Made by a program: the position numbers and the translations under genes. This document shows, piece by piece, positions 16,228 through 25,639 of a stretch of 64,000 nt of DNA. The notes beneath the pieces were generated by a model. That model made no database searches, was not told the origin of the DNA, and saw nothing but the letters and a program-made list of their open reading frames with translations. Position 1 is the stretch's first letter. Each line of letters starts with the position of its first letter. The stretch spans positions 54,813 through 118,812 of the forward strand of contig JAQBPO010000022.1 of NCBI GenBank assembly GCA_028287465.1, read 5' to 3'. Source of the DNA: Fibrobacterota bacterium. Its GTDB lineage: Bacteria > Fibrobacterota > Fibrobacteria > UBA11236.

Positions 16228-17634
16228 ATGCCATTCAAGGTTCTTTCAGGTCCGGGCCTGTCCATCGCGGCCACCGTCCTGGGCATTTGCGGCGGGGCCT
16301 TCGGCCAAGCCATCCAGGTCAAATACACCAACGCATTTCCCGGCCTGCAGAAATTCAACCAGCCGGTCTATTTCGGGGCCTTCCCGGGAAAGCCTAAGAC
16401 CAATGTGGTGCTGGAGCAGCATACGGGCCTCGCCTTGCTGGTCTACCAGAAAGGCACGGCCTGGGTCACGGATACCCTGGTCAAGATCGACGTGAACCTG
16501 GCCGGGGAGATGGGCCTTCTGGGCATCGCCTTCCATCCGGATTACAATGCCAATCACAAGTACTACGTCAGTTACGATCCCCCCGGCGGCACCCTCTACA
16601 ACATGGTGGACGAGCGCATCGCCGATGCCACGGGGATGAAGGACTCGGGGGCCAAGCCGCGCAACCTGATCAAGATAGCGGACAAATACGACAACCATAA
16701 CGGCGGCACCATCGCGTTCGGCACCAAGGACGGATTGCTTTACCTGGGCACCGGGGACGGCGGTTCCGGCGGCGACCCGGACGGCAACGCGCAGAATACG
16801 AACGTGCTGTTGGGCAAGTTCCTGCGCATCGACGTGAACGGCAAGGATGCCGGCCTGGAATACGCCATTCCCGCGGGCAACCCCTTCGCCAAGGGCGGCG
16901 GGCGCGGCGAGATCTTCGCCCTCGGCGTGCGCAATCCCTGGAAGTGGAGCTTCGATCCCCTGAACGGGGACCTGTGGCTCGGGGACGTGGGCCAGGACAA
17001 TATCGAGGAAACCGATATCGTGACGGTGGGGGGCAATTACGGTTGGAAGGTCATGGAAGGGCCGAGCGGAAGCAATACAGGCAAGATGATCCTGCCCATC
17101 CATTCCTATACGCATTCGGTGGGCACCTGCATCATCGGGGGCGTGGTCTTCCGGGGCGATCCCGCCTCCAAGCTGTACGGCACCTATTTCACCACGGACA
17201 TCAATACGCGCAAGCTCTGGGCCCTGAAGAAGAACGGGACGGGCCTGGCCGGGGTCGAGGAGGTCACCTCGCCTCCCACCGGGATCTCCTCCTTCGGTAC
17301 GGATGCGGAAGGCCGCGTATACGTCGTCGGCATCAACACCGGCCTCATCTACACCATGGACAGCCCCGATCTGACGCCGGCCGTTTCCGTCCTGGGGCGC
17401 GGCGCCTTCCGGTCCGGGAGCCATGGCCGGTCCTTCACCGCGGCTCCGGGCGCGCGTCTTGATGCCGGCCTGTTCGCGAAGTCCGACGTCCTGGAAGCGT
17501 TCAGCACTTCCGGCATCCGCGTGGGACTGCTGTCCAAATCCCGGCCCCGCCTTCCCGACGGCTTCCGGGCGGGAATCTACCTGCTCCGCCCGGCCGGGGG
17601 TTCCGCCCTTCCGGACCTGCTCATGGTCCGGTAA
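16228..17634 (+). CDS. Secreted PQQ-dependent sugar dehydrogenase (GSDH family)
   Basis: The 468-residue protein has a signal peptide (about 1-28, ending FGQA) and a GSDH propeller. The NHNGG motif at 156-160 carries the candidate catalytic histidine (157). The blades include MGLLGIAFHPDYN (95-107), GLLYLGTGDGG and FALGVRNPWKWSFDP. A calcium-site-like GDPDGNAQN loop follows the second of these. The last ~80 residues end in a short strand pattern (AGIYLLRP) like a secretion-sorting module. Expected role: oxidation of a sugar in the cell envelope with PQQ as cofactor. No PQQ biosynthesis gene is visible in the window. The next GSDH gene starts 15 bases downstream, so the two form an operon. Confidence 0.87.
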   Translation: MPFKVLSGPGLSIAATVLGICGGAFGQAIQVKYTNAFPGLQKFNQPVYFGAFPGKPKTNVVLEQHTGLALLVYQKGTAWVTDTLVKIDVNLAGEMGLLGIAFHPDYNANHKYYVSYDPPGGTLYNMVDERIADATGMKDSGAKPRNLIKIADKYDNHNGGTIAFGTKDGLLYLGTGDGGSGGDPDGNAQNTNVLLGKFLRIDVNGKDAGLEYAIPAGNPFAKGGGRGEIFALGVRNPWKWSFDPLNGDLWLGDVGQDNIEETDIVTVGGNYGWKVMEGPSGSNTGKMILPIHSYTHSVGTCIIGGVVFRGDPASKLYGTYFTTDINTRKLWALKKNGTGLAGVEEVTSPPTGISSFGTDAEGRVYVVGINTGLIYTMDSPDLTPAVSVLGRGAFRSGSHGRSFTAAPGARLDAGLFAKSDVLEAFSTSGIRVGLLSKSRPRLPDGFRAGIYLLRPAGGSALPDLLMVR

Positions 17635-17649
17635 CGGGCGGGTTTCCCC

Positions 17650-19122
17650 ATGTCGCCCGCCCGCCTCCTTTCCCTTCTCTTATCCTGCGCGCCGCTTGCG
17701 GCGCAAATCCCGGACGGGGTCACCCTGACGCCCGTCTTCGGGACCGACGGGGCGAACCTGTTCACCCATCCCGCCATGATGGCGGAAATTCCCGGGCAAC
17801 CGGGCCGGTTCGCGGTACCGGAAATGGGGACGGGCAAGATCTGGATCCTGGCTCCCGCCGCACCGGGCTCATCGGCCTATGCCAAGACCCTGTTCGGCCA
17901 GGTATCCGGGCTCGCGGGCCAGGATGACATGGGCCTCCAGGGCATCGCCTTCCACCCCGGCTACGCGGAAAACCGCAAGTACTACGTGAAATACGGCAGC
18001 CCGCAACGTCCCCCGCGCCAGCTCCGCATCGATGAGCGCACGGCGTCGGCGGATCTGCTGCACGACTCCGGCCAGCCGGCGCGCAGGCTGCTCACGGTGG
18101 ACGAACCGGAGGAGTTCGGCGATCACAACGGAGGCGCGCCCGCTTTCGGTCCGGACGGGTTCCTCTACCTGAATTTCGGCGACGGGGGCTGGGACCAGGT
18201 CAATCCGGATCCGCACGGGAACGGGCAGAACCGCGAGACCCTGCTCGCCAAGATCCTGCGCATCGACGTGGACCATAAGGACCCGGGGCTCGAATACGCC
18301 ATCCCCAAGGACAACCCGTTCGTGGCCGACGCGAATCCCAAGGTCAGGCGGGAAATCTACGCATACGGCGTCCGCAATCCCTATCGGCTTTCCTTCGATC
18401 GCATTACCGGCGAGCTCTACGTGGCCGACATCGGCTATACCCGGTTCGACGAGATCGACATCGTGAAAAAGGGCGGCAATTACGGCTGGAGCCTCAAGGA
18501 AGGGACCTTCTGCCTTCCGGACGGGCCTTGCGCCGGCCTTCCTCCCATCGAGGAGCCGGCGGCCATCCTCGCGAACGGCGGCGGGCCCGGCATGGCGAAG
18601 TGCATCATCGGGGGGCAGGTATACCGGGGGGATCCGGCCTCGGCCTTCTACGGGGTGTACCTCTTCGGGGACCATACCATGAAGAAACTGTTCGCGTGGA
18701 AGAAGCCGGAGAGCGGGACGGCCGCGGTGAAGGAATATCCCTTGGTGACGCCGCAGGAGCCCATCGCCTTCGCCATCGACGCCATGAACAACATCTATAT
18801 GGTGGGCTTCCTCGGCACCATCTACAAACTGACCCATGAGCAATTGAAACCGGGGATCACGCCCGTGGGGATCGCGGCGCGGGGTGTCCGTCGGCGTGGA
18901 CGGCGGTCCCTGATCCTTTCGTCCGCGGGGGGCGGACTGTCCCTGCCTCCTGGCTTCGAGGGACCATGGGAAGCGTTCGCCCTGGACGGGACCCGCTTGG
19001 GGATCCTCGGGCCCGGGAAGGGTAGCGTCCAAGGTACCCAGGGCGGATCGGCCCGCTCCGTAGCGCCGGCGTCCGGTCGAGGGGACGGCATCGTCGTTTT
19101 GAGGCCTTGGATCGGGCGCTAA
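17650..19122 (+). CDS. Secreted PQQ-dependent sugar dehydrogenase (GSDH family)
   Basis: The 490-residue paralogue of the preceding gene has a signal peptide (about 1-19, ending LAAQ). Its GDHNGG motif has the candidate catalytic histidine at 159. Blade motifs MGLQGIAFHPGY, FLYLNFGDGG and AYGVRNPYRLSFD align well with its neighbour. The C-terminal ~90 residues again form a separate low-similarity module, here ending VVLRPWIGR. It lies 15 bases behind the first rightward dehydrogenase, and the stop is followed at once by the remnant of a further copy, pointing to repeated tandem duplication. Confidence 0.87.
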   Translation: MSPARLLSLLLSCAPLAAQIPDGVTLTPVFGTDGANLFTHPAMMAEIPGQPGRFAVPEMGTGKIWILAPAAPGSSAYAKTLFGQVSGLAGQDDMGLQGIAFHPGYAENRKYYVKYGSPQRPPRQLRIDERTASADLLHDSGQPARRLLTVDEPEEFGDHNGGAPAFGPDGFLYLNFGDGGWDQVNPDPHGNGQNRETLLAKILRIDVDHKDPGLEYAIPKDNPFVADANPKVRREIYAYGVRNPYRLSFDRITGELYVADIGYTRFDEIDIVKKGGNYGWSLKEGTFCLPDGPCAGLPPIEEPAAILANGGGPGMAKCIIGGQVYRGDPASAFYGVYLFGDHTMKKLFAWKKPESGTAAVKEYPLVTPQEPIAFAIDAMNNIYMVGFLGTIYKLTHEQLKPGITPVGIAARGVRRRGRRSLILSSAGGGLSLPPGFEGPWEAFALDGTRLGILGPGKGSVQGTQGGSARSVAPASGRGDGIVVLRPWIGR

Positions 19123-19142
19123 AAACCCGATGCGGGGCCCCC

Positions 19143-19410
19143 GCCCAAATCACCATCCGCAACGCCTTCCATCCGGACTTCCGGAACAACCGCGAGTATT
19201 ACGTTTCGTACAATACCCCGGGGGGCCATGGCGGACATCATCGCGGAGCGTGAGGCGGATGCTACGGCACCTATTTCTCCAAGGACGAGACCAGGCACAA
19301 TATCCGGAACCTGAAGCAGGGCGGGGACGGGAAGTACGCCTTCGCGGAAGTCGCGACCGGGCCGACCCGGTTCACATCGATGGGGACGGATGCGGAAGGG
19401 GGGCGGTGCC
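19143..19410 (+). pseudogene. Remnant of another GSDH (PQQ sugar dehydrogenase) paralogue
   Basis: Translating this gap in one frame gives two pieces that align with the gene at 16228. The first (19143-19250) reads AFHPDFRNNREYYVSYNTPGG, shown here as AFHPDFRNNREYYVSYN, matching residues 101-121 of that protein, and ends at a TGA (19251-19253). The second (from 19263, same frame) reads YGTYFSKDETRHN and later FTSMGTDAEGG, matching residues 317-363. About 195 residues of the propeller, including the catalytic histidine, are missing between them. There is no N-terminal part. It is a decayed, internally deleted copy; no intact gene fits this stretch on either strand. Confidence 0.75.
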
Positions 19411-19450
19411 GGCCGGCAGGGGAAACCTGCCGGTTACGAGGCGCGGAAGG

Positions 19451-20671
19451 TTACGGCGCCAGGATGTACAGGCCGCGGGAACCGTTCGACGGCGTAAGCA
19501 CCCGTCCATGCCCGTAGGGGTTCTTGCCGGAAAGGGTTTCCAGGGAGCGGCCCAGGGCGTCGGCGGGAACGGCCTGGATGGCCGAGGCCTTGACCGGGCT
19601 CAAGAGAGGCTTGCGAAGGCCCGTGGTCTTGTCCGGGTTTTCCGACCACATGTACTTGGGGTACAGGGTGTTGATGGCATTGATGATCGCGAGGGGCTGG
19701 CGTCCGGTGTTCCAGAAGCCCCAATGCCCTCCTACGGTGCCTTCCGCGTCCTTCCACTTCTCGTCGAAGGCGGTGAAGGACCAGAATTCCGCATTGTTGT
19801 TCCATCCCCATGTGGTCAGCTCCTTGAAGAACCGGGTCTGATTCTCCGGGCTGCCGACCGCGGGGCCGTTGGTGGCCAAGGTGGGCCAACCGGTTTCCCC
19901 CAGGACCAACCGCTTGCCTCCGGGGATTTTGGCGACCCGGTCCTGCACGGCCTTGTAGCGCAGAGCGACATAGTTCACCGCGCCCGCGATGGGCTGGTTT
20001 TCCCACCAGGGATGCAGATGCCAGGTGACGAAATCCAATTGGGACAGGAGGGCGTCGCCGTCTTCGACGACGTTGCTCCATGTGTCCGCGCTGGTGACGA
20101 GCACGCCCGCTGGTACGGCCGCCTTGACCATCTTCACGTAGTTCACGAGCTTGGCTTCGGACTGTACCTTGTCCGGCTTGATGTTCGGGGTGGGGGTGAT
20201 CTCGGGATGGCGGACGCGCAGCATGTACTCGTTGCCGACCACGACGGACTTGATGGACTTGTGGCCTTCCTTGAGCAGGGCGATGGCGTCGTTCACCGCC
20301 GCCAGGTTGACCGCGTCATCGTAGGTGGCGTCCACCCAGACACCGAGGTGGACGGTGAGCCCGAGTTCGTCCGCGATCTTGGGGACGAAATACCCATGTC
20401 CGCCCTTGCCGCTGCCGTAGGTGCGGATCTCATGGGTGAACTTCTGGATCAGGGTCAGGTCTTCGCGGACCTGGGTCTCGTTGGGCTCGGATTGGCCCGG
20501 CCCCTGGCCGTCACGGTAACCCGAGTAGCAGATGCACTTGAAAACGCGCGGGTCCTTGAGGATGATGTTGGTGTCGCGGGGTGCGGCTTCCGCCGCGGCC
20601 GAAGCCGTGGTGAAGGAGGAAAGGGCCAGTCCCAGGATCAGCGAAGCGAACGTCGGAGCAACTTTTTTCAT
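19451..20671 (-). CDS. Secreted glycoside hydrolase family 17-like beta-1,3-glucanase
   Basis: The 406-residue protein has a signal peptide (about 1-26) and a TIM-barrel sequence like GH17 glucan 1,3-beta-glucosidases. The VVVGNEYMLR motif supplies the likely acid/base glutamate (148), and LVLGETGWPT the likely nucleophile (259), the two GH17 hallmarks. EIRTYGS near residue 82 and FVTWHLHPWW (about 214-223) also fit the barrel. A short tail ending GSRGLYILAP resembles the last strand of the sorting-like modules on the neighbouring dehydrogenases. Expected role: cleavage of beta-1,3-glucans such as those of fungi, algae or plants. It follows the 220-residue unknown gene by 33 bases. Confidence 0.8.
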   Translation of the reverse strand: MKKVAPTFASLILGLALSSFTTASAAAEAAPRDTNIILKDPRVFKCICYSGYRDGQGPGQSEPNETQVREDLTLIQKFTHEIRTYGSGKGGHGYFVPKIADELGLTVHLGVWVDATYDDAVNLAAVNDAIALLKEGHKSIKSVVVGNEYMLRVRHPEITPTPNIKPDKVQSEAKLVNYVKMVKAAVPAGVLVTSADTWSNVVEDGDALLSQLDFVTWHLHPWWENQPIAGAVNYVALRYKAVQDRVAKIPGGKRLVLGETGWPTLATNGPAVGSPENQTRFFKELTTWGWNNNAEFWSFTAFDEKWKDAEGTVGGHWGFWNTGRQPLAIINAINTLYPKYMWSENPDKTTGLRKPLLSPVKASAIQAVPADALGRSLETLSGKNPYGHGRVLTPSNGSRGLYILAP

Positions 20672-20704
20672 GCAGGAAAAGATATGCCCCCCGCACAGGG
20701 TCCG

Positions 20705-21367
20705 TCACTTTCCTTTCAGACGGGTTGGGGCCGTCTTGCCCCCATCTTCCGGGGGCCGCGGGGAGACCGAAACGGCCCGTTCCTTCATGAGGACCAGGGC
20801 ATATCCCGATTGGATGAAGAAATCCTGCACTTTGGAGCGCTGCCACAGGGTCGATTGCCCGGATTCGAGGGAGTCGGCGGCCTCCTGGGCCTTGCGGATG
20901 CGGTCCCGGGTGGCCTCATCATAGGGAATATTTAGGGAACCCATGATTTCCACCGCCATGAGCATGGCGGGCCTGACCTTCCCCGGGTCCAGGGTCCAGC
21001 GGGGATGGGCCTGCAGGCTGTCGACGTAACGGCCCAGGGAAATCTGCATGCGCTCGACCGTGCCCACCCGCAGGTTGAGGTTGGAGACCCCCATGATGGC
21101 GCGCGTGAGGTGCCGGAAGCCGTTGTTCACGTAATTGTGGATGAGTCCGCCATGAGGGCTCTCCGCCACGAAGGTGAGGTAGGTCCCCACCTCCGGAAGC
21201 CATGCCCCCGAATCCGGGATGGCGTAGCGGTCCACCCATTCGGCGCTGTCCTTGGCCGCCGCGGCGGCGGCCATGGCGGCCAGGGATTCCGGCGGATGCT
21301 TGCGCGACCACATTTCCATGGAGAACACCATGGTGAAGAACGAGAGCATGACGGCGGTTAGGCTCAT
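20705..21367 (-). CDS. Hypothetical membrane-anchored protein, 220 aa
   Basis: The frame is open much further upstream, through fumC in an antisense-like frame; I place the start at 21367, where the product begins with a hydrophobic N-terminus (MSLTAVMLSFFTMVFSMEMW). The rest is soluble and largely helical, with HLTRAIMGVSNLNLRVGTVE and a repeated basic/acidic helix pattern toward the end. I do not recognise a family. It lies 95 bases after fumC and just before the GH17 gene, so it may be the middle member of an operon. The start is uncertain; no strong ribosome site is visible. Confidence 0.6.
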   Translation of the reverse strand: MSLTAVMLSFFTMVFSMEMWSRKHPPESLAAMAAAAAAKDSAEWVDRYAIPDSGAWLPEVGTYLTFVAESPHGGLIHNYVNNGFRHLTRAIMGVSNLNLRVGTVERMQISLGRYVDSLQAHPRWTLDPGKVRPAMLMAVEIMGSLNIPYDEATRDRIRKAQEAADSLESGQSTLWQRSKVQDFFIQSGYALVLMKERAVSVSPRPPEDGGKTAPTRLKGK

Positions 21368-21462
21368 TGAGCGGATCCGGGCGGTGCGGGGTGAATCTGC
21401 CCTGGTAAAATATCTTTCCCCGGTCGCGGCCGCATCGGAAAACCTTTGCCTTGGGCAGGGGC

Positions 21463-22854
21463 TTATCGATCCCCGATGAGCTTGGCCGGATCCAGCAGCA
21501 CGTTCAGTTCCTCGGCCTTCAGCACGCCCTTTTCCTGGGCCACCTGCCGGATTGTCTTGCCGGTATCGAATGCCTCTTTGGCCAGTTTCGCCGCCGCGTC
21601 GTAGCCGATGCGCGGCACCAGGGAGGTCGCCATCGCCAGGCTGCGTTCGATGGAGGAGCGGCTTCGTTCCGCGTCCGCCTCCAGGCCCCGTACGCATTTC
21701 TCCTCGAAGGCGGTCACCGAGTTGGTCAGGATCTGGAGGGACTGCAGGATATTGTTGGCCATGAGCGGCATCATCACGTTGAGCTCGAAATTCCCCGAAG
21801 CCCCGGCGAAGGTGATGGAGGCGTCGTTCCCGATCACCTGCGCGCAGGCCTGCAGCAAGGCCTCGGCCATCACGGGATTGACCTTGCCCGGCATGATCGA
21901 GGAACCCGGCTGCACGGCGGGGATCCTGTGTTCGCCCAGGCCGCCCCGCGGTCCCGAGCCCAGCCAACGGATGTCGTTGGCGATCTTGATCAGGGAGACG
22001 GCCACGGTCTTCAGGGCGCTGCTGGCTTCCACCACCGCGTCGCGCGATCCCTGCGCCTCGAAATGGTTCTCGGCCTCGCGGAACTCGAGGCCGCTCAGGT
22101 CGTTCAGGCGCTCGATGACCTTGCGGGCGAATTCCTTGGGCGCATTGATTCCGGTGCCGACGGCGGTGCCGCCCAGGGCCAGCTCCCCCAGGTGCCAACG
22201 CACGTTGCCGAGCCGGCCGATGCCGTGCGCGACCATGGCCGCGTAGCCGGAGAACTCCTGGCCCAGGGTCATTGGGGTCGCGTCCTGCAGATGGGTGCGG
22301 CCCAGCTTGAGCACGTCCTTGAAGACGGTGGCCTTGTCGTCCAGGGCGGCGCGCAGCCGGTTGAGGGCCGGCAGCAGATCCTTCTCGAGCGAGACCAGGG
22401 CGGCGATGTGGATGCAACTGGGGATCACGTCGTTGCTGCTCTGGGACATGTTCACGTGATCGTTCGGATGCACCTTGCGGGCGCCCAGCCCGGTGCCGAG
22501 GATTTCCGTGGCCCGGTGGGCGATCACCTCGTTCGCGTTCATGTTGGTGCTGGTCCCGGAGCCGGTCTGGAAGATGTCCAGGGGGAACTGCTCGTCCCAC
22601 TGGCCCTCGGTAACCTCCATGGCCGCCTGGGAGATGGCCGCGGCCATGGCCGAGTCCAAGGTCCCCAGATCCCGGTTCACCTGGCAGGCAAGGTACTTGA
22701 TCATGCCCAGGGCGCCGATGAAGTCGCGCGGGAAGCGGAGGTCGCTGATGCGGAAATTGTCCAGGGCCCGCTGGGTCTGGGCGCCCCACATGGCGCCTTC
22801 GGGGACCTTGACCTCTCCCATCGAATCCGATTCCATCCGGTACCCGTCCGCCAT
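21463..22854 (-). CDS. fumC: Fumarate hydratase class II
   Basis: The 463-residue enzyme interconverts fumarate and malate in the TCA cycle; it is oxygen-stable, iron-free and expected to be a cytoplasmic homotetramer. The N-terminal GEVKVPEGAMWGAQTQRA, the GSGTSTNMNANEV motif, GRTHLQDATP and the superfamily signature GSSIMPGKVNPV are all present, and the length is typical. The start is fixed by a GAGGAG ribosome site 5 bases upstream. Nothing looks truncated or altered. Downstream lies the membrane-anchored unknown; the gene upstream on the same strand encodes an outer-membrane-like protein. Confidence 0.97.
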   Translation of the reverse strand: MADGYRMESDSMGEVKVPEGAMWGAQTQRALDNFRISDLRFPRDFIGALGMIKYLACQVNRDLGTLDSAMAAAISQAAMEVTEGQWDEQFPLDIFQTGSGTSTNMNANEVIAHRATEILGTGLGARKVHPNDHVNMSQSSNDVIPSCIHIAALVSLEKDLLPALNRLRAALDDKATVFKDVLKLGRTHLQDATPMTLGQEFSGYAAMVAHGIGRLGNVRWHLGELALGGTAVGTGINAPKEFARKVIERLNDLSGLEFREAENHFEAQGSRDAVVEASSALKTVAVSLIKIANDIRWLGSGPRGGLGEHRIPAVQPGSSIMPGKVNPVMAEALLQACAQVIGNDASITFAGASGNFELNVMMPLMANNILQSLQILTNSVTAFEEKCVRGLEADAERSRSSIERSLAMATSLVPRIGYDAAAKLAKEAFDTGKTIRQVAQEKGVLKAEELNVLLDPAKLIGDR

Positions 22855-22970
22855 GGCTGCTCCTCGGGCGCCGGGAATCCCCGCCGCCCCTAAGGGATAT
22901 GTCGCGCTGATGGGGAGTCCGTCCCCTCGCGGCTTAATCTAAATCCGGCGGGGCGGGCAAACACGGGGTT

Positions 22971-23969
22971 TCACCAATACCATCCCCATTCCCAGCCCAG
23001 GGACTGGGTCAAGGCGGTATTGTCCGAGGGAAAGGAGCTGAGGTGCCGCGGGCGTTGCGCCATGGCCTGGTAGCGGATTTCGAAATACCAGGCCGGCCGG
23101 CCGCGGGAATCCAATCCATCGCGCCCGATCGAAGCCACGGCCGCGGGGAATACCCCCGCCCGGGATTCGCTCAGGTCCCCCGTCGAGTAGCCGAAGGTAT
23201 CGCCCCGCCGGTATTGGATGTCCTCCCGGAGCAGGACCGCCCCGGCGCCGGCGCCCAGGTAAAACCCCTTGCTTCCGGGCTGCCACAGGAGTTCGGCGGT
23301 CAAGGGGATCCGTTTTTGGGAATAACCGGTCATGACGTCCCGCTGGACCCCGTAGTGATCGGCGTCCACGATCATCCCCCGTTCATAGTCCACATGCATC
23401 ATCATGGCCGTCGCTTGGGCCGCGGCCCGCACGCGGAGTTCCAGGCTCCTATCCCGCGTCACCGGGCCAACCGCTTCCAGATGCCCTGCGATCCCGGGAC
23501 CCCCCGAGGTTTCCGGTTGCCACCCCGCTTCAAGGCCGAAGCCCGCCCCGTAGCGCCAGGCGTTATAGGCAACGGTTTCGACATCCTCGTTGCCGAAGAG
23601 GAGGTGGGCATGGCTGATAAAAACGCCGTAGCCGGCCGAGCAGATTCCCCAGAAGAACGGCATCACGATCAGGGCGCCCGCCAGCTCGCCGAATGATTTG
23701 GCGTGGATATCCACCGAAAAGCAGGCCCCTTCCAGGCCCGGTCCGTTCACGCGGGACGAGGTGAACAGGGGTTCACCCCCGTCCTCCTCATGGTCCTCCC
23801 CTTGGAAGGAACCGCCGCCAGAGGGGTCGGAAGCGGGCTCTTCCTTGGGGACCGCGTGGGTTTTGCCATAGGTCGTTTCGCCGTAAGCCGGATGCGCCGC
23901 GGGTCCCAGGGCCGATAGGGCCAGGGCCGCGAGCGTCAAAAAACCAAAAGGGATCCGCGATTTGGGCAT
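22971..23969 (-). CDS. Secreted protein, probably outer-membrane beta-barrel, 332 aa
   Basis: A clear signal peptide (residues 1-30, ending PAYG) precedes an acidic, disordered stretch (about 40-70). The remaining ~260 residues alternate polar and aromatic/hydrophobic residues as in outer-membrane strands, and the protein ends in WEWGWYW, consistent with a C-terminal barrel signal. Two cysteines at about 83 and 112 could pair. No family is recognised. It is expressed leftward, upstream of fumC by 116 bases and downstream of the OmpA gene by 77 bases. Function is unknown. Confidence 0.65.
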   Translation of the reverse strand: MPKSRIPFGFLTLAALALSALGPAAHPAYGETTYGKTHAVPKEEPASDPSGGGSFQGEDHEEDGGEPLFTSSRVNGPGLEGACFSVDIHAKSFGELAGALIVMPFFWGICSAGYGVFISHAHLLFGNEDVETVAYNAWRYGAGFGLEAGWQPETSGGPGIAGHLEAVGPVTRDRSLELRVRAAAQATAMMMHVDYERGMIVDADHYGVQRDVMTGYSQKRIPLTAELLWQPGSKGFYLGAGAGAVLLREDIQYRRGDTFGYSTGDLSESRAGVFPAAVASIGRDGLDSRGRPAWYFEIRYQAMAQRPRHLSSFPSDNTALTQSLGWEWGWYW

Positions 23970-24046
23970 GCCCTGGATAGGACGCCCGGCCGGGCCGGAT
24001 GCGCTATCGCCGGGTCATTTTGACCCGCGGTCGCTTCGACCCGCGG

Positions 24047-25639
24047 TCACTTGACCCTCTTGAACTCCACGCGGCGGTTCAGGAGGCGGCCGCTGGCGGT
24101 CCTGTTGCTGCCGACGGGGTTTTCCGGCCCCATGCCTATCGGCTGCAATCGGGTCGCCGAAAGCCCCTGGTTGACCAGGTAATCCACCACGGATTCCGCG
24201 CGCCGGGAGGACACCGATCGGTTGGCCGCCTCCGTGCCGGTATTGTCCGTGAACCCGAGCACCTGCAGGTTCACGTCGGGGAAGTTCTTCATGGACTGGG
24301 CGATATCGTTCAGGATCTTGAACGAGGAACGGTCCAATTCATCCGAACCGGTCATGAACTGGATGGAGGGGAAGGTGACCTTGCCGAACCCGAAAATGAC
24401 GTTGGGATCCTGTTGCGCCCGGTAGTTGAGGGTGTCGAGGACGGGAACGCGCACCGTATCGTTGCGCACGACGGTTACGGTGTCGAATTGGGTGATGACC
24501 ACGGTATCGATCACCTGGACGGGTGCGGAGAGATGGACGGGATCGGGGCAACCGTCCACATCCTCGTATCCGTCATAGTCTTCGGCGTCATGCGGGCATC
24601 GATCGGTGGAATTCGGATTGCCGTCGAAATCGGGATCCGCGTTCCTGCCCATGCCTCCGAACCCGACGGTCACGGTGGCGCCCAGGACGGGGGTGGGCTG
24701 GATGGAGTAGTTCCTTACCCCGGCGCCCCCATGGTAGACGGACCAGCGGGTCCGGTTCTCCTGGGTGGAAAGCCCGCCTTCCACCACGAAGGAGGCGGAT
24801 AGGCCTTCATTGAACAGGTGGCTGGCTCCCATCGCCAAGGCGAGTTGATCCTTGGCGAAGATTTCCAGGAAGGGTCCTTCGGTGATATTGATGAGCCGGG
24901 ACTTGCCGTAGAAGTCCAGGAACAGGCTCCAATCCGATTGCGCGAGCCACTCCACCGCGAGACCGCCCTTCATGGCCGTATTCTCTTGCGGGATGTTCAC
25001 GTCCTTGGCGGCGTAGAAGAGGGCGTCCATCCCGAAATTGACGTGGACGAGCCATGGCGCGGGCCGCTTGAGGCGGGTCAGGTCGAAGGTCCAGGCGAGC
25101 ATGGGGTTGAGGTTGTACCCGCGGGACGTGAAGGCCCCTTCGGTGTTGGTTTCCGAAACGTGGGAATATTGCGGGTCGCGGGCGAAATAGCCGCTACCGG
25201 GATCACCGGTGGGGAAGCTGGCCCGCATGATATAGGCCAAGCGGACCAAGGCATCCGGTTTCATTCCGGGATGCATGATTTTCAGGGATGCGGACAGGTC
25301 TCCCAGGCCCGAAGCCTTCCGGGAGAATCCATCGATATGGTCCCGGTAGAAAGGCAGGTCCACCGCCAGGTCCATCCAGTTGGTGAGGCCCAGGGCCAGA
25401 AATACATCCCACCCCGACAGGATTACGTCGCGTCCGTTCCGGGACCCGTCGGCGAGGGTTTCCTCCAAGGCTTCGTCCCCGAATTCCCCTTTGCCCGAGA
25501 AGCCGATCTCATGGCTTCCCTGGCCCAGGCTGTAGGCGGAATAGGTGGTATTGATGCCCGAAAGGCCGCCTGTATTCAGGGTATGCGCGTATGCACCGCC
25601 GGCGAGGATTCCTGCGAGGAAGAGGATTCGGGAATTCAC
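24047..25639 (-). CDS. OmpA family outer-membrane protein with calcium-binding repeats
   Basis: The 530-residue protein has a signal peptide (about 1-18), an N-terminal part of ~310 residues that looks like a beta-barrel, a short thrombospondin type 3-like acidic stretch (DPDFDGNPNSTDRCPHDAED region, about 333-365), and a C-terminal OmpA domain (about 420-530). The peptidoglycan-binding motif is seen as GFTDNTGTEAANRSVSSRRA, followed by LLNRRVEF. It should tether the outer membrane to the cell wall. It is transcribed away from the ABC-F gene across a 220-bp divergent gap at 25640-25859 in which I see no clear element. Confidence 0.88.
   Translation of the reverse strand: MNSRILFLAGILAGGAYAHTLNTGGLSGINTTYSAYSLGQGSHEIGFSGKGEFGDEALEETLADGSRNGRDVILSGWDVFLALGLTNWMDLAVDLPFYRDHIDGFSRKASGLGDLSASLKIMHPGMKPDALVRLAYIMRASFPTGDPGSGYFARDPQYSHVSETNTEGAFTSRGYNLNPMLAWTFDLTRLKRPAPWLVHVNFGMDALFYAAKDVNIPQENTAMKGGLAVEWLAQSDWSLFLDFYGKSRLINITEGPFLEIFAKDQLALAMGASHLFNEGLSASFVVEGGLSTQENRTRWSVYHGGAGVRNYSIQPTPVLGATVTVGFGGMGRNADPDFDGNPNSTDRCPHDAEDYDGYEDVDGCPDPVHLSAPVQVIDTVVITQFDTVTVVRNDTVRVPVLDTLNYRAQQDPNVIFGFGKVTFPSIQFMTGSDELDRSSFKILNDIAQSMKNFPDVNLQVLGFTDNTGTEAANRSVSSRRAESVVDYLVNQGLSATRLQPIGMGPENPVGSNRTASGRLLNRRVEFKRVK

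Noticed and set aside
19130..20935. A 601-codon plus-strand frame after the last GSDH gene
   Set aside because: It reads the GSDH remnant out of frame and then runs antisense to the GH17 gene.
20705..22789. A 694-residue leftward protein spanning fumC
   Set aside because: Only the last 220 residues look protein-like; the upstream part is fumC read in another frame, so the gene was started at 21367.
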